This document shows, piece after piece, positions 42,323 through 51,829 of a stretch of 64,000 nucleotides of DNA; the first letter of the stretch is position 1, and each line of letters starts with the position of its first letter. Made by a program: the position numbers and the translations under genes. This DNA comes from an uncultured bacterium (GTDB lineage Bacteria > CSSED10-310 > CALFER01). The DNA lies in assembly GCA_937951895.1 (NCBI GenBank), contig CALFER010000036.1:1-64000 (forward strand), given 5' to 3'. The notes beneath the pieces are model-generated. The model searched no databases and was not told where the DNA came from. It worked only from the letters and a program-made list of their open reading frames with translations.

Positions 42323-45300
42323 ATGAAAATGGCATTTCACAGAAGGTTTATCGATCACGCGCTTGCCATCGATCCCCGATACTATGATTCGATTCAAAGC
42401 ACTCTGGAAGATATTGCCAAGCTTGACTTCAGGAAGTCAGGCTCTAGACTGAAAAAGCTAAAGAACCGAGGGCAAATCTGGAGTGCACGGGTTTCGAATG
42501 CTGGACGAATTCTTTGGTCATTCTATCCTACGGCTGATGGAAAGCTTTCGATAGTTGTATGGGATATCGGATTGGATCATGATAAAATCTATTCACGAAT
42601 TCAGACCCCAGTTGATCCTAGTGAGGTAAGGGCTGCACGGATATCCGATCTGCTTAATCCAAACAGCGATGATGAGCAGATCATTTCGATTGAAAAAGGA
42701 CGAATCCCCCTCTTCGCTGCTTTGGATTTAACCGATTTCTTGCGATGCGGTTTGCCAGAAAGTTTATACTATGAGACGTTCGAGTACTCGCAAGATGAGT
42801 TGAACCGATTTGCAATGAAGCATGAAAATGAATGCTATATTTTGATGGAATTACAGGAAGAAAAGCTGCAACTTATCGGAGAAAGGCTGTATCGAGCTGT
42901 CGAAAACAGGTTGAATCCGCTGTTCTGGAAAAACTATCACCCTCGTTTATGTTTAGATTCCAAACAAGAAATGTATGTTGATCCATTCAAAACACATGGC
43001 CCCATGCTGATCACTGGTCCAGCTGGAACTGGGAAAACCACGATAGCATTTCATCGGTTTCTGCATCATGCAATGTATTTGAAACAAAATAGAATCATGT
43101 ACATAACATGGAGTAAGGATTTGGCCAATAGAATTAAATCTGAGTTTTTAAAAGTAGTCGGTGAGGAAAAGCTAAAACCTAACTGGGCGATAACAGATAT
43201 TCAATCATTTTTGGAATCACGGATGAAGAAGACCGATCAACACCGCAATCTCACGGATCGAGACATACTTCTACTGCGTTTGAAGCAAGCAGCAGAGGAA
43301 TTGGGTTTGCCTTCCGAGAGCAGGTTCGACGAACGCAAGGTGTCAAGCGAAAAAGCTGTCTATGAGATCATAACAAGGATGAAAGGCATCTCGGTGAGAC
43401 CAGCGAAGTGGATGGAAGGAAACGTGAATGATGAATGGGCAGGAATTCTCAGTACCCGACGGAATCAATTATATGCTATCGACGATAAGCAAATTGAGAT
43501 AATATTAAGGGTATTCAAGCACTACCAAACAAACATATATAGGAACTTTCCGAATCATTTAGATTATTATGACGCAATTTACTTGGACCTTCAAATGTTG
43601 AAGGAGCCCGAGTACGATGCAATTATCGTTGATGAGGTTCAGGATTTTACCGAGCTTGAACTAGTCTACATAAGCAAACTTGTCGTCAACAACAGGTTTT
43701 TACTCATGTGTGGTGATCCGTGCCAAAAGCGACTAATGACGAACTTTGCGGAACGAGGGATCGAGTATTATTTGAGGCTTGTCTTTAAAGACAATAAGGT
43801 CAATCTTGTAGTTCATGATCTGACTCAAAACTATCGCAATACAGCTCAAATCTTCAAGATATCTCAATTATACTTTAGTTATATTCGAGAAAACTATAAC
43901 ATACGATTGGAAAACGACGGTAATTGCAGATTTTCGAATCGAATCGGGAAAAAGCCTTTGATTCTATCTATGGAAAATGAAAGTTTAGCTAATCGCTTTT
44001 CGAAAGCACGTTTGATTGCGACAGCTCTAGCTGCTGAGGGACTGGCAACTGCAGTTTTAGTTCCAGATCCGGGAGATTTGAGTGGCAGGAGCAAGATGGA
44101 GTTTAAAAACAACTGCTTAAAACTGGAATCCGACTTTTTACGATTCAAAGAGGAAAATATTGCAAACAACAAGATTTCAATTCCCTGCATTTACAACTTG
44201 AAAGACGTAGCTGGGCTAGAATTCGATGCGGTGATAATGTTGAACTGCATTCAGTACAGTACGATTCCCATGACGGACGAGGTAAAACGAGATTACTTCA
44301 GGAAAATCTACGTTGGACTTACGAGACCACGAGATGAAATTGTTATCATTGGTGCACCCCAAGTTGCTGTTAATGTTTTCTTCGACAATGAATACTGTAC
44401 ACAAGATACCTCCCGATACAAGGAAGTATTACTCGAAAAGATATTCACTGACAACTCAAGAAACTCGAATGTATCTTCTATAGAAGCCCTTCAGAATGAG
44501 ATGCCGGATACCGAAAGAAAGGAAATGCTTATTAATATATTGAATGATATGAGGTTGAATGTCGATACTTTAAAGTTCGCATTGCGCTCGTATGTCAACT
44601 TAAAAATCATATCAAAAGGTGAGAGACACACGATTCTGAGTAGATTTGTTTCTCCCAGATTCGATTTCAAATCCGAACTGAGGCGTGAAGCATGGATTCT
44701 GTTTTTTGACAAGTTTCCTAAGAGTGCCCAGGATCAAGCACTTATGCAACTGAAGGAGTCATTCTCAAAACTCCGAAGAGAACTGATACCGTTTATTTGC
44801 GATAAATTGCTGACACATTCACCATCGCACGTTGAATTCGTATGGCAAACCGTTGAAATGGAGTTTCAAAAAACCCCGTTTGATTCCTTCCATTTTGAGA
44901 TGATTCAAGTCCTAGTAAAAAATGATAGCTCAGACTTGATTGACTTCCTTGAAACGCGATTGCCTCCACTTCCTGTGGGACAACCTAGGCTTGTGAATGC
45001 TCTAGTTGAATTGATTATTACGAAAAATCTCAAACGCTATTTATCAGATACTGTCTCGCGTTTAATTCATTCATTTGTTCCATCCGAGTTATCTGCGATT
45101 CTCAGGATGAGACTCGTACGGAACTCCAGAGAGTTTTACGAAGAATGCATGAAACAACTTGTAAAACTCGGGAAGAAACATACCAATAAAGCAATCCTAG
45201 ATTATGTGTTCAACAATGTAAGCGATACCACACTTGATCAGTGCTTTGAACTCTGGTCAAGAATTCGCCAAAGCATGCCGAAAGAAGACAATGACCGAAC

Positions 45301-45958
45301 ATTAAACGAACTCAGAGATGTTTTCTTTAAAAAAGCAGGATCGCTAAGTCGGTGGAAGTCTAAGTTTCATTATTATGAGTTTTTAATTCAAAATATAAAC
45401 AAATACTGGGGTGTATATCATTATCTCGTTAAGGAGTTTGAATTTATTAATAAACAGGAACATGGCTGGGAAGTAGAGTATCCGGACCAGGACTTTCTGA
45501 GGCGGACACTCTTTACTTGGGTCCCTCGCATTGAGCGTGCCGAACATCAAGAAAACCTTGCTCGACACCTAGTTCGTATGATGCTAAGAATGGGTCCAAT
45601 TCTTTCTGTCGACGAATTTCTTGATTTGGGAGCATACTATCGATCGGAAAACTCTGTTGAATTCATGGATTACGCTTCACGGTACTCAGTTGCCCAGTTT
45701 AGAAAATCAAAATGTTATTCCTTGGATTGGATTGGTCGAAATGTAAAATCCCGCCATTTTATTACTCGAATGTTCCAACTATTCGAGCAGGATCGTACCG
45801 AATGGAATTCGCTAGATTTCAAGCGCGAGTACCAATCGGAGAGAGAGGCAGAAGCAATTATGAAACGCTTTATAGATCTCGTTAAAGTTCCGCATTTATT
45901 GCAGTTGTTTATGATGTTGATTGAAAGGAGGCAGATCGTTTCGAAGGAAAACTCATGA
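42323..45958 (+). CDS. RelE-like domain fused to a UvrD-type SF1 helicase and a long helical C-terminus
   Basis: This 1211-residue protein has three parts. Residues 1-90 resemble RelE/ParE toxins (RLKKLKNRGQIWSARVS, ILWSFYPT, IGLDHDKIYSRI). Residues 220-680 are a superfamily 1 helicase with motif I TGPAGTGKTT (near 232), II VDEVQDF (near 437), III CGDPCQKR, IV QNYRNT, V AGLEFDAVIML and VI YVGLTRPRDE. Residues 700-1211 are helical, rich in Leu, Lys, Arg and Phe, with HEAT-like periodicity but no named domain. GGAG lies 8 bases before ATG 42323. AT-rich codon use differs sharply from the first 41 kb. Position in a BREX island and this architecture suggest an anti-phage nuclease-helicase type system. 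Confidence 0.75.
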   Translation: MKMAFHRRFIDHALAIDPRYYDSIQSTLEDIAKLDFRKSGSRLKKLKNRGQIWSARVSNAGRILWSFYPTADGKLSIVVWDIGLDHDKIYSRIQTPVDPSEVRAARISDLLNPNSDDEQIISIEKGRIPLFAALDLTDFLRCGLPESLYYETFEYSQDELNRFAMKHENECYILMELQEEKLQLIGERLYRAVENRLNPLFWKNYHPRLCLDSKQEMYVDPFKTHGPMLITGPAGTGKTTIAFHRFLHHAMYLKQNRIMYITWSKDLANRIKSEFLKVVGEEKLKPNWAITDIQSFLESRMKKTDQHRNLTDRDILLLRLKQAAEELGLPSESRFDERKVSSEKAVYEIITRMKGISVRPAKWMEGNVNDEWAGILSTRRNQLYAIDDKQIEIILRVFKHYQTNIYRNFPNHLDYYDAIYLDLQMLKEPEYDAIIVDEVQDFTELELVYISKLVVNNRFLLMCGDPCQKRLMTNFAERGIEYYLRLVFKDNKVNLVVHDLTQNYRNTAQIFKISQLYFSYIRENYNIRLENDGNCRFSNRIGKKPLILSMENESLANRFSKARLIATALAAEGLATAVLVPDPGDLSGRSKMEFKNNCLKLESDFLRFKEENIANNKISIPCIYNLKDVAGLEFDAVIMLNCIQYSTIPMTDEVKRDYFRKIYVGLTRPRDEIVIIGAPQVAVNVFFDNEYCTQDTSRYKEVLLEKIFTDNSRNSNVSSIEALQNEMPDTERKEMLINILNDMRLNVDTLKFALRSYVNLKIISKGERHTILSRFVSPRFDFKSELRREAWILFFDKFPKSAQDQALMQLKESFSKLRRELIPFICDKLLTHSPSHVEFVWQTVEMEFQKTPFDSFHFEMIQVLVKNDSSDLIDFLETRLPPLPVGQPRLVNALVELIITKNLKRYLSDTVSRLIHSFVPSELSAILRMRLVRNSREFYEECMKQLVKLGKKHTNKAILDYVFNNVSDTTLDQCFELWSRIRQSMPKEDNDRTLNELRDVFFKKAGSLSRWKSKFHYYEFLIQNINKYWGVYHYLVKEFEFINKQEHGWEVEYPDQDFLRRTLFTWVPRIERAEHQENLARHLVRMMLRMGPILSVDEFLDLGAYYRSENSVEFMDYASRYSVAQFRKSKCYSLDWIGRNVKSRHFITRMFQLFEQDRTEWNSLDFKREYQSEREAEAIMKRFIDLVKVPHLLQLFMMLIERRQIVSKENS

Positions 45959-46096
45959 TTTGTGCGAAGTATCAGGCAGATCAGCAATCGGTGAAAACTG
46001 GTTCCTGAACTGAGCGTTAAGTGAAAAAATACGCACAAGTGGTTATCGACTTCGCCCCGAAGGTTTCGACCTCAAATTCCCAGGTGGCGCAGCGTT

Positions 46097-47101
46097 CTAT
46101 AGAACGATGATAGAGTCAGAGTCAGGGCTGTGCTTTCGGAAGTTGTTCTGGACTGCTTTTATCGACGCATTTGCATAGCAGTATGTACATAGATGATGGC
46201 AGGTATTATACATGCCGATGTCTTTGCTCACAATGCATCCGCATTCTTTACGCTGTCCTTCATCTTTCAGATATGGCCGAGGGGTGCCTCCAAACAACCC
46301 TGGTTCGTATCCAAGGAATTTCATTAAATTCCTATCTTCCTTGAATACATCAATCATAAGGTTGTCGTCGATACATCGGCTTTTCCTAAAGCCGTATTTA
46401 TTCAGATCCAGCGACTCAGCGCAAGTGGAGATCTCCAACCCCCATTCCTTGTTTAGGGCCGCGAGGCCTTCAGCAAATGTTACCATTAGTTCGTTTGTGA
46501 ACTCACAATACTCGTGTGGTTGCCGTGCTAGGTTGTTCCGGACTTTCTTGTAAATGTTGATGTCAGCGAAGCTAATTACGAGCCTCTTTGTATAGGTGTG
46601 AAGCATGGCCGCAAGACGCGAAATCCGGCATAGCAGCTCATCAACCGTCAAAGTATCAGACAGAATCAGTGGGTCGTAGCGCCAGATCACTCTTTTGGAT
46701 CCGATCTTATCCGACAGGCGTTTGAACGTTTCGATACGCCTTGTCAATGGTGGAACATTCGGCTCCAGGTCTTCGATCTCATAATCGTTTAGGGTGAATT
46801 GGAAATAGTAGTTGATGTTGAATTCGTCGATCTCTGGGAGATATTGAATGATGGGACTGGGGTTTTTGGACCAGAATACGATGACACGTGTACGTTTGAA
46901 TGAAACGTATTGTACTTGATTCGCGTTGAAAGGATTCGTCCAGCGCACGTAGCCTGCAAGAAGACGTTTCAAAAACCATTCCGAGAAGAACGCAGGGATA
47001 TCAGTCGCCCGACTCGCCGAAACAATCACTGGGCAAAAGGCATCAACTTTACGCCCGTCTGATAATGCTAGCTTATCTTTCTCCCATCCTCTAAACGACA
47101 T
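46097..47101 (-). CDS. DUF1848 protein, radical SAM-like with C-terminal CX3CX2C
   Basis: This 334-residue protein matches the DUF1848 pattern: VSASRATDIPAFFSEWF, VRWTNPFNANQVQYVSF, VIVFWSKNPSPIIQYL, YYFQFTLNDY, KRVIWRYDPLILS and, at the C-terminus, KECGCIVSKDIGMYNTC followed by HLCTYCYAN. The last part gives CHHLCTYC, a CX3CX2C cluster motif like that of radical SAM enzymes but placed at the C-terminus. The biochemical function of the family is not established. AAAGGA precedes the ATG, and it lies 10 bp after the 653-residue protein gene, in the same operon. Confidence 0.8.
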   Translation of the reverse strand: MSFRGWEKDKLALSDGRKVDAFCPVIVSASRATDIPAFFSEWFLKRLLAGYVRWTNPFNANQVQYVSFKRTRVIVFWSKNPSPIIQYLPEIDEFNINYYFQFTLNDYEIEDLEPNVPPLTRRIETFKRLSDKIGSKRVIWRYDPLILSDTLTVDELLCRISRLAAMLHTYTKRLVISFADINIYKKVRNNLARQPHEYCEFTNELMVTFAEGLAALNKEWGLEISTCAESLDLNKYGFRKSRCIDDNLMIDVFKEDRNLMKFLGYEPGLFGGTPRPYLKDEGQRKECGCIVSKDIGMYNTCHHLCTYCYANASIKAVQNNFRKHSPDSDSIIVL

Positions 47102-47111
47102 AAATCCTTTC

Positions 47112-49073
47112 TTAGTTAGGATACCTAGTCAATAGCAGGGACCTAACATTATCGAGCGGCCCGTTACAGAGATCACCATTACGGTTCAACACCCCACAGA
47201 ATGCTTCTATTGCATCATAGTTGGTTCTTTCTTCAAGAGGCTTCTTTCTGATTGTGCCCATCGCTTCTTCGTTTAGCCATCCATAATACTTTGAATTCGG
47301 ATCTTTCCACTCACGTTGGAACCATTTAAGAGTTTCCATGAATCGTCTCTGATCCTTATAAGGGACGGCTTGTTGAATGAATTCCCAAGCTTGGGGATCG
47401 TCCCAGAATTTAATCGTTTGCGGCGACTCCGCCGGGAATAGAAATTTTAGAGAAGCAGATTGCTGCGAATTAAAAGCATCCATGAAAAAACCAACAACTG
47501 CTTTCTTGTTTGTTCCTTTTCCAGGTTTCGGGCCCAGGTAATTGACCTTCATACCTCTCAGTTTTTTTATAAACTCTGTAGTAAGGCCGTGACATGCGTC
47601 CAGAAGTTCATAGAGTTTCTTACGCCAAGGCATGGAGCCTGGCAGTTGCTTATGAAGCTGGTCGAGCAGCGCCTCGGATGACTTTTTATTGGAAGCTACG
47701 GTGTCTCCCAATAGATTCTCCTTATCTAAAATGGTTGGCTTCTCAAGTTCTATTAACGGGAGGCCATGAACTATGCTATGAATGTAAGCGAAAATCTTTG
47801 AAGCGTATGCTGTATCACCATGCTGAAAAGGAATGTTGTAGAAAGTCTTCGGAATTTTTGAAAACCCGAACATCGCCCCCCACAACGAAAAGGCCATTCG
47901 AAAATCGCCGATACCATGGGCGGTTAGGAAAGCTTCTAATTTTTCAAGATCGTCGCCCTTCATAACAAAGGCGGCAAAGGATTGCATTGCATGGCTTTTA
48001 GAATCGTCAAAGTCAAAAGCGCTTCCACTTTTTATATTGTTCAGCAGTGCGTTGATGTACTGCTTATGGGGACAACTATCCCACTGAGTCCCGATTAAGC
48101 TCCGGATGATCTTAGCTCCTGCAATTGCCACGTCCAAACGCTCTTCATCGAGTTGGCCGCGAAACTCACTAATCAAGCAGTAGTCGTTGATGAGATCTAC
48201 TAGTGACAGAGTGGCGCGAGAGATGGTCTGATAGCGATCTCGAATATCTGTAATCTTGCCATTTGCAATTCCTATTTCATCACCTTGATCCGGCGAGAAG
48301 CGCTGACCGCCAACGTCGACTTTCGAGAAGAACTGCTCCAGCGTCTTACACGAGAACTCGATGTCCCTGTGCAGGGTCTCCGAGTGTTTTCTCGAAGGAT
48401 CGTTTAGTAGAGCAGAGATCTCGTTACGGAGAACCCGGAAATTAGAACGCAGGCGTGAAATATTAGCGTCAACTGAGTTGTACGCTCCGATTATGTACCC
48501 ACAGGCGAAACCCTTGAGTCTGTTGATTCTGTCGTCAACATCGCATGACCTGAGGGTTTCTTCCCTATCGCCGTCCAAGATGCCTTCAAGAATCTTGTCT
48601 GACCACTCGAAGGCATCTACTTCCCCTGGCTGAGGAACCCGTATCAGCGGCTGGTATAACTCAACCAGCTTAGTTGTGAGACTAGGTTCTGACTTCGCAA
48701 GAGCAGTCTGTCGTGCGCTCGGAGATGAGAAGAAGATATCGACCGACGCAGGGGCGAAGTAGATTGTTTGGTCACACGAATATATGGTCACATCTGCCTT
48801 GTGACAGAAGTGCTTTTTCAAAGTTCTTGGGAGATGATTGTAAGGTATACGCAGTACTAGCGGGTGGCTGTCTCTGTCAGCATCTTCGATAGTGAATTCG
48901 GGATAACGGCTGTACAGAAGAAGAACATTTTTGAACGGATTTGGCTCAACGACCTCGAACTGCTTGTATCCAAACTTCCTAGCGGCATAGACAGTAACAG
49001 GAGAGATAGAGCCAGTTGAAAGTATGTTGTTGAAGTTTAGCGTTGTTGTTGGGATGTAGAGATAGTCCATCAT
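47112..49073 (-). CDS. Unknown 653-residue protein of the defence cassette
   Basis: I do not recognise this protein. The N-terminal 130 residues are beta-rich and begin MMDYLYIPTTTLNFNNIL, followed by STGSISPVTVYAARKFGYKQF; the TTTLNFNNILSTG part is faintly like the NLxxILxxG motif of DarT-type ADP-ribosyltransferases, which is only a suggestion. The rest is mostly helical with RLRSNFRVLRNEISALLND and a C-terminal part rich in Trp and Lys (WDDPQAWEFIQQAVPYKDQ). There is no signal peptide or membrane segment. AGGA precedes the start. It lies 9 bp after the helicase gene and 10 bp before the DUF1848 gene, so it is part of a four-gene operon. Confidence 0.65.
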   Translation of the reverse strand: MMDYLYIPTTTLNFNNILSTGSISPVTVYAARKFGYKQFEVVEPNPFKNVLLLYSRYPEFTIEDADRDSHPLVLRIPYNHLPRTLKKHFCHKADVTIYSCDQTIYFAPASVDIFFSSPSARQTALAKSEPSLTTKLVELYQPLIRVPQPGEVDAFEWSDKILEGILDGDREETLRSCDVDDRINRLKGFACGYIIGAYNSVDANISRLRSNFRVLRNEISALLNDPSRKHSETLHRDIEFSCKTLEQFFSKVDVGGQRFSPDQGDEIGIANGKITDIRDRYQTISRATLSLVDLINDYCLISEFRGQLDEERLDVAIAGAKIIRSLIGTQWDSCPHKQYINALLNNIKSGSAFDFDDSKSHAMQSFAAFVMKGDDLEKLEAFLTAHGIGDFRMAFSLWGAMFGFSKIPKTFYNIPFQHGDTAYASKIFAYIHSIVHGLPLIELEKPTILDKENLLGDTVASNKKSSEALLDQLHKQLPGSMPWRKKLYELLDACHGLTTEFIKKLRGMKVNYLGPKPGKGTNKKAVVGFFMDAFNSQQSASLKFLFPAESPQTIKFWDDPQAWEFIQQAVPYKDQRRFMETLKWFQREWKDPNSKYYGWLNEEAMGTIRKKPLEERTNYDAIEAFCGVLNRNGDLCNGPLDNVRSLLLTRYPN

Positions 49074-49082
49074 GGAGTCCTT

Positions 49083-50120
49083 TTAAATCTCTATCTTGTC
49101 TTCTTCAATTGTGGTCGTATAGAGATTCTTTGGAACAGCATCGAAGAAGCGTGATAGCTCGGTTGAATACATGATAAATAAATATTGATAACTACGTGTT
49201 ACAGCAACATATAGAGGAGTGCTATCTCGGTTATCAGAGTCATTGCATTCTGGGAGAAAGACGCCCTCGAACTGAAGTCCTTTTGCGCTGTGGTAAGTCA
49301 TTAGTTTGGGATTATCGCTGTTAAAGTTTAGATCAAGTCTCGAGTTATGATAGTCTGTTTTGTCTTCATACTTCGCTTCGATGGAGTGGCCGCGGCTACG
49401 AAGGTAACTGTATGCGCGTTGCACTAGAATGTTTGTGGGAAACAAGATCGCAGCATCTGTAATCTGCCTGTTTTTGATCTGCTCCATCGCCATGTCAAGC
49501 TGTTGTTCAGGTGTTTCGTAGTGCAGAATGCGTGGCATTTCCGCCCCTTCCTTACGGCAGCGTTGAACAAGATCATCGTCGTCGATTAAACATGCGGCTA
49601 AACGCGCAATCTTGCGTGGAAGCCGATGATTGAAGACCAGTTGCTCAGGCTGGATGCCGGATTCAGTGGCTATAGCCAAGATGTCTTGGGTTTCTTTGAT
49701 GCCACGGTAAATCGACTGTGCGCTGTCACCCCACAAGAAAAAAGCCCGACGTGCAGAAGCTTTGAATTGCATGATCTCTTCGCTCGTGAAGTCCTGGATC
49801 TCATCAACGATGATGAAATCAGCAGGCGGACAGCTCTGATCTATCCATTGGCGGTGATACATAAAGTTTTTATCATCCAGACCAATAACCCGTATACCAT
49901 CAGACATGTAACTGTTTAGTGCCTTGGTAAAGACGATGAACTTGTATGTCCATCCATTCTGGAGGTCTTGGATATGCTTGGCCTTCCACAGAGCCAAGAT
50001 GGATTTACCGCTACCTGCACAACCCGAAACAACCATAGATCGATCGATACGTTTCCGAAGGAGCTGGACTTGATAATCGTCAAGTTCATCCTCGTTTACA
50101 AAAAATGTCTGTTTCGGCAT
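49083..50120 (-). CDS. Compact UvrD-like SF1 helicase/ATPase
   Basis: This 345-residue protein has motif I SGCAGSGKSILALWKA, II FIIVDEIQDFTSEE, III FLWGDSAQSIYRG, IV FNHRLPRKIARLA, V MTYHSAKGLQFEGVFLP and VI PLYVAVTRSYQYLF. It is much shorter than UvrD and lacks obvious 1B and 2B insertions, as seen in helicase subunits of several defence systems. A strong GAGGAGG site precedes the ATG. It is 32 bp downstream of the methyltransferase gene and couples to the unknown 653-residue protein. Confidence 0.85.
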   Translation of the reverse strand: MPKQTFFVNEDELDDYQVQLLRKRIDRSMVVSGCAGSGKSILALWKAKHIQDLQNGWTYKFIVFTKALNSYMSDGIRVIGLDDKNFMYHRQWIDQSCPPADFIIVDEIQDFTSEEIMQFKASARRAFFLWGDSAQSIYRGIKETQDILAIATESGIQPEQLVFNHRLPRKIARLAACLIDDDDLVQRCRKEGAEMPRILHYETPEQQLDMAMEQIKNRQITDAAILFPTNILVQRAYSYLRSRGHSIEAKYEDKTDYHNSRLDLNFNSDNPKLMTYHSAKGLQFEGVFLPECNDSDNRDSTPLYVAVTRSYQYLFIMYSTELSRFFDAVPKNLYTTTIEEDKIEI

Positions 50121-50152
50121 TTTGGATTACCTCCTCAGGTGATCGTTGTTAG

Positions 50153-51535
50153 TCATGTATTCGTCTTGTATCCATCCAGTAGCATACCACGATCGGACGA
50201 ATGAACGCAAACATTGGATTTATTGTTTGCTGTTCTTCTGCAGATTATGTATTTGGCATCAACCTCAGTAGTGTTATGGAATTTTTGGGCACAGGCCTTC
50301 CGTGCGAGTACACGATATGCGACCCGACTCAGGTCGTTACGGAAGGCACTGTGACTGACACTAAATTCATTTTGAGTGAAGCAAAATTCTAAACACCTAG
50401 TCTCATAGAGATAGCACGGAACTGGAACGAGTGTGGCAAACTCTGGTTGAGCCCGAACAAATCGCGACACTTGATCGTTGAGAAGCTGCGGATAGAAGTT
50501 GGCTTGCTTTGACTTTGTGGTGACATCGAGAAGGATGAGCAAGCCGATGTCAGACAAGTAGTCTATATAGCGGGACAGAAAGCGGTGATAGAATCCCTCG
50601 GATGAGCAGTCCGTAGTGGAAATAATCTCGTTACCCATCTTTGATGAAGAGATAAAGTCGTATGAGTCGTTGGCTGGCTGTGGCAAATCATCGATACCGT
50701 TCATTCGTGTGACTGTGAACGTAAAGTCTACAGCAAAATGCGTTTGGAAAACAAAAGAGTCTAGGATAATTTTGGCAAAATCGAGCGCTAAAGCATTTCC
50801 ATCGAATCCATGAACGTGAACAGTGTCAAGATGCGGACAATGCTTTGCCAGCGCAGTCAACAGACCAATGAGGTTGCCACCACTTCCACAGCCAATATCC
50901 AATAGCCAGGCTTCGGTTCTGTTGCGCCATAACGTGCTATATTGTTTGCATTCGAATAGGGCGTCATGAATGCAGAAAGCTTCGGCATAACTACGCGGGA
51001 AATACGTTCCAAGGTAAACTTTGATGTCGTTAGCATCAAGTTCAAGATTTTGCTCGAATTTTTTCCAATCGGGCTCATGCCTGGCACCTAACGACTCAAA
51101 CAGGAGACGGTCGAGCCAATTAGGCAGTATTGTGTCAGTTTTGAGCCACGCTTTAGCTCTGGCTTTATCCAGCACTGGGGTTTCTTCCGAAACATCTTGA
51201 TTGAACATCCAGGCTGGATTATTTTGGGTTTCAACAAAGTTCAATGATTCGCCTTCTCCCCAGTAAAGCCAATGAGAGTTGTCGATCACGTGGGTGAAAA
51301 GGTCTTTACCAAGAAATGACATAAAGTCTTTATGCGCCTTGGATAAAAGCTGCGGAATAACAGAGAAATTGATGAAGATCATGTATTCGTGAGTAGCGGG
51401 GAGATGCGCGGGTAGTTCTTCGTCCCGCGCAATGAAGACAGAGATAGACACGCGAGCTGAGGCATCTGTACCGAGAACCGCCATACAGACTTGCTGTGCA
51501 TGCTTCAAGAGTTTGGTTTTTATTGATTCTTTCAT
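50153..51535 (-). CDS. SAM-dependent methyltransferase of the defence cassette
   Basis: This 460-residue protein has a helical N-terminal half and a Rossmann methyltransferase domain with motif I AWLLDIGCGSGGNLIGLLTA (near residue 212), an acidic loop VHGFDGNALALDFAK and the segment YDFISSSKMGNEI. No (D/N)PP(Y/F) motif is present, so it does not look like an adenine or cytosine-N4 DNA methyltransferase. The C-terminal part (CLEFCFTQNEFSVSHSAFRND) is reminiscent of Rsm22-like or small-molecule methyltransferases. It is the first gene of the cassette, 84 bp after the small CxxC gene of the BREX set. Target unknown. Confidence 0.75.
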   Translation of the reverse strand: MKESIKTKLLKHAQQVCMAVLGTDASARVSISVFIARDEELPAHLPATHEYMIFINFSVIPQLLSKAHKDFMSFLGKDLFTHVIDNSHWLYWGEGESLNFVETQNNPAWMFNQDVSEETPVLDKARAKAWLKTDTILPNWLDRLLFESLGARHEPDWKKFEQNLELDANDIKVYLGTYFPRSYAEAFCIHDALFECKQYSTLWRNRTEAWLLDIGCGSGGNLIGLLTALAKHCPHLDTVHVHGFDGNALALDFAKIILDSFVFQTHFAVDFTFTVTRMNGIDDLPQPANDSYDFISSSKMGNEIISTTDCSSEGFYHRFLSRYIDYLSDIGLLILLDVTTKSKQANFYPQLLNDQVSRFVRAQPEFATLVPVPCYLYETRCLEFCFTQNEFSVSHSAFRNDLSRVAYRVLARKACAQKFHNTTEVDAKYIICRRTANNKSNVCVHSSDRGMLLDGYKTNT

Positions 51536-51619
51536 CTTTCACCAAGACTCCGATAGCTTCTTAATAACATACCTCCAGCAATGATGCTATCTTGTTGAGC
51601 TAAACGAACTGTTTTTTCG

Positions 51620-51829
51620 CTACTTGAACAACGTGCAACCATTTCGCTTGAGATCATCGATTTTCTCAATGAGCTCCTCTTCCGTCACCTCGAAGTGCGC
51701 TGCCATACAAGCCAGACACATCATTCTTTCGATTTTACGGTTTATGAGTCTCTTGTTGAGCCCGATTTCATCCTTTGAGAGACTCTCTTTGACGCAATAG
51801 GCGCAACCGATCTTTTCAGTAGTACTCAT
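51620..51829 (-). CDS. Small double-CxxC protein at the end of the BREX operon
   Basis: This 69-residue protein has two CxxC pairs (IGCAYCVKE and MCLACMAAH) separated by a basic helix (LNKRLINRKIERM), the layout of a zinc ribbon, then an acidic helix. Its ATG overlaps the brxL stop as ATGA, so it is cotranslated. No family is recognised. It could be a DNA-binding or structural accessory of the BrxL-like ATPase. Confidence 0.7.
   Translation of the reverse strand: MSTTEKIGCAYCVKESLSKDEIGLNKRLINRKIERMMCLACMAAHFEVTEEELIEKIDDLKRNGCTLFK

Noticed and set aside
50153..51535. Methyltransferase considered as the BREX PglX
   Set aside because: It is far shorter than PglX, lacks the NPPY-type motif of adenine-N6 DNA methyltransferases, and type 4 BREX uses BrxP instead of PglX.
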